From Alkalicoccus luteus (GTDB lineage Bacteria > Bacillota > Bacilli > Bacillales > Salisediminibacteriaceae): a DNA stretch of 64,000 bases. Where the stretch lies: assembly GCA_052061695.1 (NCBI GenBank), contig JBPZEY010000003.1, one strand, 5' to 3'. The translations under genes were made by a program, and so were the position numbers. A model generated the notes under the pieces. That model saw only the letters and a list, made by a program, of their open reading frames with translations, had not been told where the DNA came from and made no database searches. Below, piece after piece: positions 61,116-64,000 of the stretch (its first letter is position 1; each line of letters begins with the position of its first letter).

Positions 61116-62453
61116 CTATGAAAAATGTTGGATGTCTTTATCTAATTTCTTTACTGCATGAAAAACATGTCTCTTAAATTTTTCATTTACTTCGTCAGCA
61201 GAAAGATATTTTACATTTTTAAACTTAACTACTTCATTTAAAAAAATTCGTTTTTGATCCTCTGAGAACAAATCAAAATTAGGTATATATTTAGTGTTTG
61301 CTTTGTTAAAGTAAACTTCATGAAATGTTCTTGCAAAGCTCTTAATTGAACTCTCCTGTATATTGTTAATATCAAACCTTTTCATCATTTTTTGAAGGAA
61401 TTTATCCAAATGGTAAAGTACTTCTAATCGATCTATCTGAGAATAAAAAAAGACCCACCCATATTTCTTCTCATCTATAATTCCACCAGTAATTTTTAAA
61501 TTGAGAGTCCAAATAAATTCACTTCTTCTTTTAAATTGAGAATATTTATATTTAGTAAAAACCTCAATAATTGAAGCTTCGATCTTATGAATATTATGCT
61601 CTTGGACTTCTGCTTTCCTAGTCCGAAATTGATAGCCTAAAAACGTAAAATCATTTACAAGGTGACCACACTTATTTTTTTCTTGATTAACCGACAAACC
61701 CTTATTATTTAAATCATTAATTATGTTAATCTCAGTTTCGATTCCTTTAGACGAATCGCACAAAATCAAAATATCATCTACATAACGAAAATACTTTAAA
61801 CTACTATCACTTTGATATTTATTGTCTAAATCAGACATATATACATTAGCTAACGTATTAGATATTGATAAGCCTTGGGGAACTCCTCTTTCATTTTTTG
61901 AATATGGCTTTTGTTTATTATTTCCATTAGCAATTGTAGGAGTTATAATTGCTTGCTTAATAAGATGGAGTATCTCTTTTTTTCTTATTTTATTTTTAAG
62001 TTTGCTAATTAATTTATCATGGGGTATATTATCATAAAATTTTTCTATGTCTATCTTAATAAAATAATCAAAACTATCTTTATTTAATTCTTTTTTTAAG
62101 TTAGAAATAACCGTATGTACTATTTCTTTATTCAAATTATCATCAAACACTTTTGAGAGAAGCTGATGTAGTAATGCCAAAGTTAATTTATCTCTTAAAG
62201 TAGGTACAGAAATAACTCTAGGATACTTATCTCGACCTTTACTAATCAATTTCTCTTTATAAGGAGTAAATCCATAAGTTCCATTAACAACTTTACGATT
62301 TATTATCTCAGAATATAAATCGATATCTCGTGAAAAACTAGTTTCATTTACTCCATCAATACCTGTTGATGGTTTGATCCTATTTGATGTCTTATAAAAA
62401 TTTTTTATTTGATTCAAACTAAATAGTATTCTGAATAGTTTATATGCTTGCAC
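61116..62453 (-). CDS. reverse transcriptase, DRT/UG-like
   Basis: 445 residues from a GTG at 62453, chosen for the GAGAGGTGAT box that overlaps the SLATT stop. RT motifs in order: GIDGV and GFTPY (RT1), PRVISVPTLRDKL (RT2), FIKIDIEKFYDNIPHDKL with the first Asp at ~135, RGVPQGLSISNTLANVYM, FRYVDDILILCD with the YVDD box at ~224-227, then FLGYQFR. About 130 C-terminal residues follow (YGWVFFYSQIDRLEVLYHLD), with no HNH or maturase zinc part. No group II intron domain V is seen nearby, which speaks for a cellular RT of the phage-defence type rather than a retroelement. Confidence 0.85.
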   Translation of the reverse strand: MQAYKLFRILFSLNQIKNFYKTSNRIKPSTGIDGVNETSFSRDIDLYSEIINRKVVNGTYGFTPYKEKLISKGRDKYPRVISVPTLRDKLTLALLHQLLSKVFDDNLNKEIVHTVISNLKKELNKDSFDYFIKIDIEKFYDNIPHDKLISKLKNKIRKKEILHLIKQAIITPTIANGNNKQKPYSKNERGVPQGLSISNTLANVYMSDLDNKYQSDSSLKYFRYVDDILILCDSSKGIETEINIINDLNNKGLSVNQEKNKCGHLVNDFTFLGYQFRTRKAEVQEHNIHKIEASIIEVFTKYKYSQFKRRSEFIWTLNLKITGGIIDEKKYGWVFFYSQIDRLEVLYHLDKFLQKMMKRFDINNIQESSIKSFARTFHEVYFNKANTKYIPNFDLFSEDQKRIFLNEVVKFKNVKYLSADEVNEKFKRHVFHAVKKLDKDIQHFS

Positions 62454-62464
62454 AGTATCACCTC

Positions 62465-63058
62465 TCAAATTAAAAATAATGGAATAAAAGGCAATAGTAG
62501 AGCTAGTAGAAAAAATGAAAAAAAGCATAAATTATACAACCAATATTTTAAAAAAATTCGTATATTGTTTATACTAAATTCGCTTGATTGTTCATAAGAA
62601 AATTTAAGATAATCGTATGACAAATGATTCTCTACTTTCTTTAACCAGTACTCATACTTGTCTCTAATGGATGTAAATTCTTTTAACATGTTGTTAACTT
62701 CGGTTGAACTTAATCTAATCTCTAGAACTTCTAAATCGTTATACAGCTTATCAAGTTCAATGTAACATTCTTTTAAACTTAAAAATCTTTCCTTAAAATT
62801 CAATGAATTTATGCCCATTGATCCACCGTAAATCAATAAAGAAGCTATAATTGTTATAAAAGCCAAGTGACTCTGATCATTAGGATTATATAGCACCCAT
62901 ATAGAAAAGCTTAAAATTACTATGGTAAAATAACTTATCAAGAGTTTAGATACTAAATCTACAAGCTTTAACCTTTGTGAAGCATTAATCCGGCATTTTC
63001 TAGTTATCCATATTTTATTTTTCAAATTATTTATCAGCGATATGCTCACTTCTCTCAC
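62465..63058 (-). CDS. SLATT-like membrane effector
   Basis: 197 residues from a GTG at 63058. The N-terminus IWITRKCRINASQRLKLVDL and the following helix pair (ISYFTIVILSFSIWVLY; FITIIASLLIYGGSMG) match the SLATT pattern of two membrane helices with a basic lead-in. A soluble helical region (CYIELDKLYNDLEVLEIRLS, SYDYLKFSYEQSS) and a last strongly hydrophobic segment follow. SLATT proteins are predicted pore-forming effectors; the type linked to reverse transcriptases is SLATT_5. It ends 11 nt before the RT start, so both are made from one transcript. Confidence 0.7.
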   Translation of the reverse strand: MREVSISLINNLKNKIWITRKCRINASQRLKLVDLVSKLLISYFTIVILSFSIWVLYNPNDQSHLAFITIIASLLIYGGSMGINSLNFKERFLSLKECYIELDKLYNDLEVLEIRLSSTEVNNMLKEFTSIRDKYEYWLKKVENHLSYDYLKFSYEQSSEFSINNIRIFLKYWLYNLCFFSFFLLALLLPFIPLFLI

Positions 63059-63077
63059 TCTTTCTATAATTTAAGAA

Positions 63078-63203
63078 AGACCCCTGAAACATTACATTTT
63101 CATCTTATAAAAAAGACCTTATAAGCTTGTTTAGATTAACCAAACTTTAATTAGCCACATTCCTGAGGAATCTTTTGTAAATATATCCTACAAAAAGGGG
63201 TCT
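63078..63203 (-). ncRNA. structured leader or ncRNA upstream of the SLATT-RT operon
   Basis: An 8-bp stem, AGACCCCT (63078-63085) with AGGGGTCT (63196-63203), closes a ~126-nt segment with three good inner hairpins: TTTTGTA/TACAAAA (63173-63195), ATTCC/GGAAT (63159-63171) and CTTATAA/TTATAAG (63104-63125); a weaker one lies at 63129-63145. It begins 20 nt upstream of the SLATT start and shares its direction. Several defence RTs use an adjacent RNA as template, so this is a candidate. Confidence 0.45.
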
Positions 63204-63523
63204 CCCTATTTAAAAATTAACACTTAATTCTTAATTAGTAAACCTTTATACATATTTATGAGTCTTTTCCTTTTTAATTATAATTGAAAAAATTTTTTAT
63301 ATTTAAAACTTTCTAGAATTATCAATGCAATTGATTTACATTTATCCTGAAATAATAGCTATTTAGGTTTTATTTTTAATATCATCTTAGTATTATTTTA
63401 TTTTAATTTATATATCATTTAACAAACTATATATTTTAGATCAGTATATAGCATTACATTTTTCGACTTATATATAAGTCTAATATCTAAACGTACGTTC
63501 TGCATTTTAACTTCACACTACCC
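63204..63523. other. AT-rich non-coding right flank of the RT insert
   Basis: A 320-nt AT-rich stretch without open frames. A minus-strand promoter-like pair, TTGATA (63320-63325) and TATAAA (63296-63301) spaced by 18 nt, could drive the RNA and SLATT-RT genes. Base composition returns to the backbone level at the GNAT gene. Confidence 0.35.
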
Positions 63524-64000
63524 TCAGCGGTAGATAAAATTCAAGACTCGTGAATCGGCAACGGGCTCATAGCCGATGCGGGTGTAAATGGCGTTGGATG
63601 TCGGGTTTGCCAAATCGGTGTAGAGCGTACAGAACGAATAGCGACTTAACAGCTCTTTCGTGAGCGCGGCGGTGACGTTTTCGGCGTAGCCTCTTCCTCT
63701 ATACTCCTTTGGCGTGTACACATGCTGCACGGCACACGATCCGGCTGCGGGACGACCAGCTCCCGCCATCGAAACCGCTTGACCATCATCCTCCCAGAAC
63801 AGCACGCTTCGCTTGGAAATAAAGCGCTCCGCAAGCTCTGCTGCTTCCTCTTTTGTTACTCCGTCGAGTGCCTCCTCTGCGAAGGCCTCAATCCATTCGG
63901 TTAACAGTGCTGCATCTTCCTCTTCCGCCCAGCGCGGTGTACCGCTAGTTTTTCGCGGCGGGATCACCCGGTCCGCACGAAAAATTCGCTGTTCCATGCC
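63524..64000 (-). CDS. GNAT family N-acetyltransferase (5' end beyond window)
   Basis: The visible part has the GNAT C-terminal domain: VQHVYTPKEYRGRGYAENVT (motif A, R-x-x-G-x-A variant) and LYTDLANPTSNAIYTRIGYE. The preceding stretch (EEDAALLTEWIEAFAEEALD, RSVLFWEDDGQAVSMAGA) is typical of long two-domain GNATs of ~280 residues. The frame is still open at the window edge, so the N-terminal half probably continues past 64000. Confidence 0.8.
   Translation of the reverse strand, partial: GMEQRIFRADRVIPPRKTSGTPRWAEEEDAALLTEWIEAFAEEALDGVTKEEAAELAERFISKRSVLFWEDDGQAVSMAGAGRPAAGSCAVQHVYTPKEYRGRGYAENVTAALTKELLSRYSFCTLYTDLANPTSNAIYTRIGYEPVADSRVLNFIYR

Noticed and set aside
61116..62453. Group II intron-encoded protein
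   Set aside because: No maturase zinc or HNH part, no domain V-like hairpin downstream, and the gene is coupled to a SLATT-like gene.

Overview
The window reads as chromosome of a spore-forming member of the Bacillaceae (Bacillota). Support comes from strong GGAGG-type ribosome binding sites with frequent GTG/TTG starts, B. subtilis-type Zur boxes, a Cse60-like sporulation peptide, many small XRE, GNAT and membrane-protein genes, and long U-tailed terminators. A betaine-homocysteine methyltransferase-like enzyme and a CPA1-type K+/H+ antiporter would suit a salt- or alkali-adapted species, but I cannot name it. No rRNA, tRNA or CRISPR array was seen.

Layout. 0-8.4 kb: moderate-GC backbone with a TetR-membrane protein-GNAT operon carrying two matching operators, a betaine/homocysteine methyltransferase, and decayed EamA and GrpB genes around a ~0.4 kb segmental duplication of the end of a DUF4349 lipoprotein gene. 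8.5-18.8 kb: AT-rich accessory island with a PD-(D/E)XK nuclease, a DUF2971-like protein, a J-domain/HNH-like gene pair, a serine recombinase with res-like sites, exported proteins, an alpha/beta hydrolase and two or three strongly folded non-coding elements. 19-26.5 kb: a second accessory block with an actinobacterial-looking CNNM/CorC pair, a PII-like protein, a short tyrosine recombinase, the antiporter, a PAP2 phosphatase and a CopG-like repressor. A ~300 bp direct repeat brackets 17.2-26.4 kb.

26.5-60.8 kb is ordinary backbone: GNATs, two parallel membrane-protein/XRE regulator modules, paralogous HSL-type esterases, a patatin-like lipase, tandem six-helix membrane proteins, a Zur-controlled zinc-starvation cluster (two COG0523 GTPases plus a Dcd paralogue) with a third COG0523 gene nearby, flavodoxin, HIT protein, a phospholipase-D-type enzyme, DapA family, LysE exporter, amidase and epimerase. 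Several genes are broken by single frameshifts or nonsense codons.

60.8-63.5 kb is a sharply AT-rich insert holding the most interesting system: a reverse transcriptase preceded, on the same strand and 11 nt away, by a SLATT-like multi-helix membrane protein. A ~126 nt non-coding leader closed by an 8-bp stem and holding up to four hairpins lies just upstream. This looks like an RT-based anti-phage (DRT-like) system with a membrane effector and possibly a template or sensor RNA. Downstream (left) lies a 30-aa membrane peptide gene, and the window ends inside a GNAT gene.
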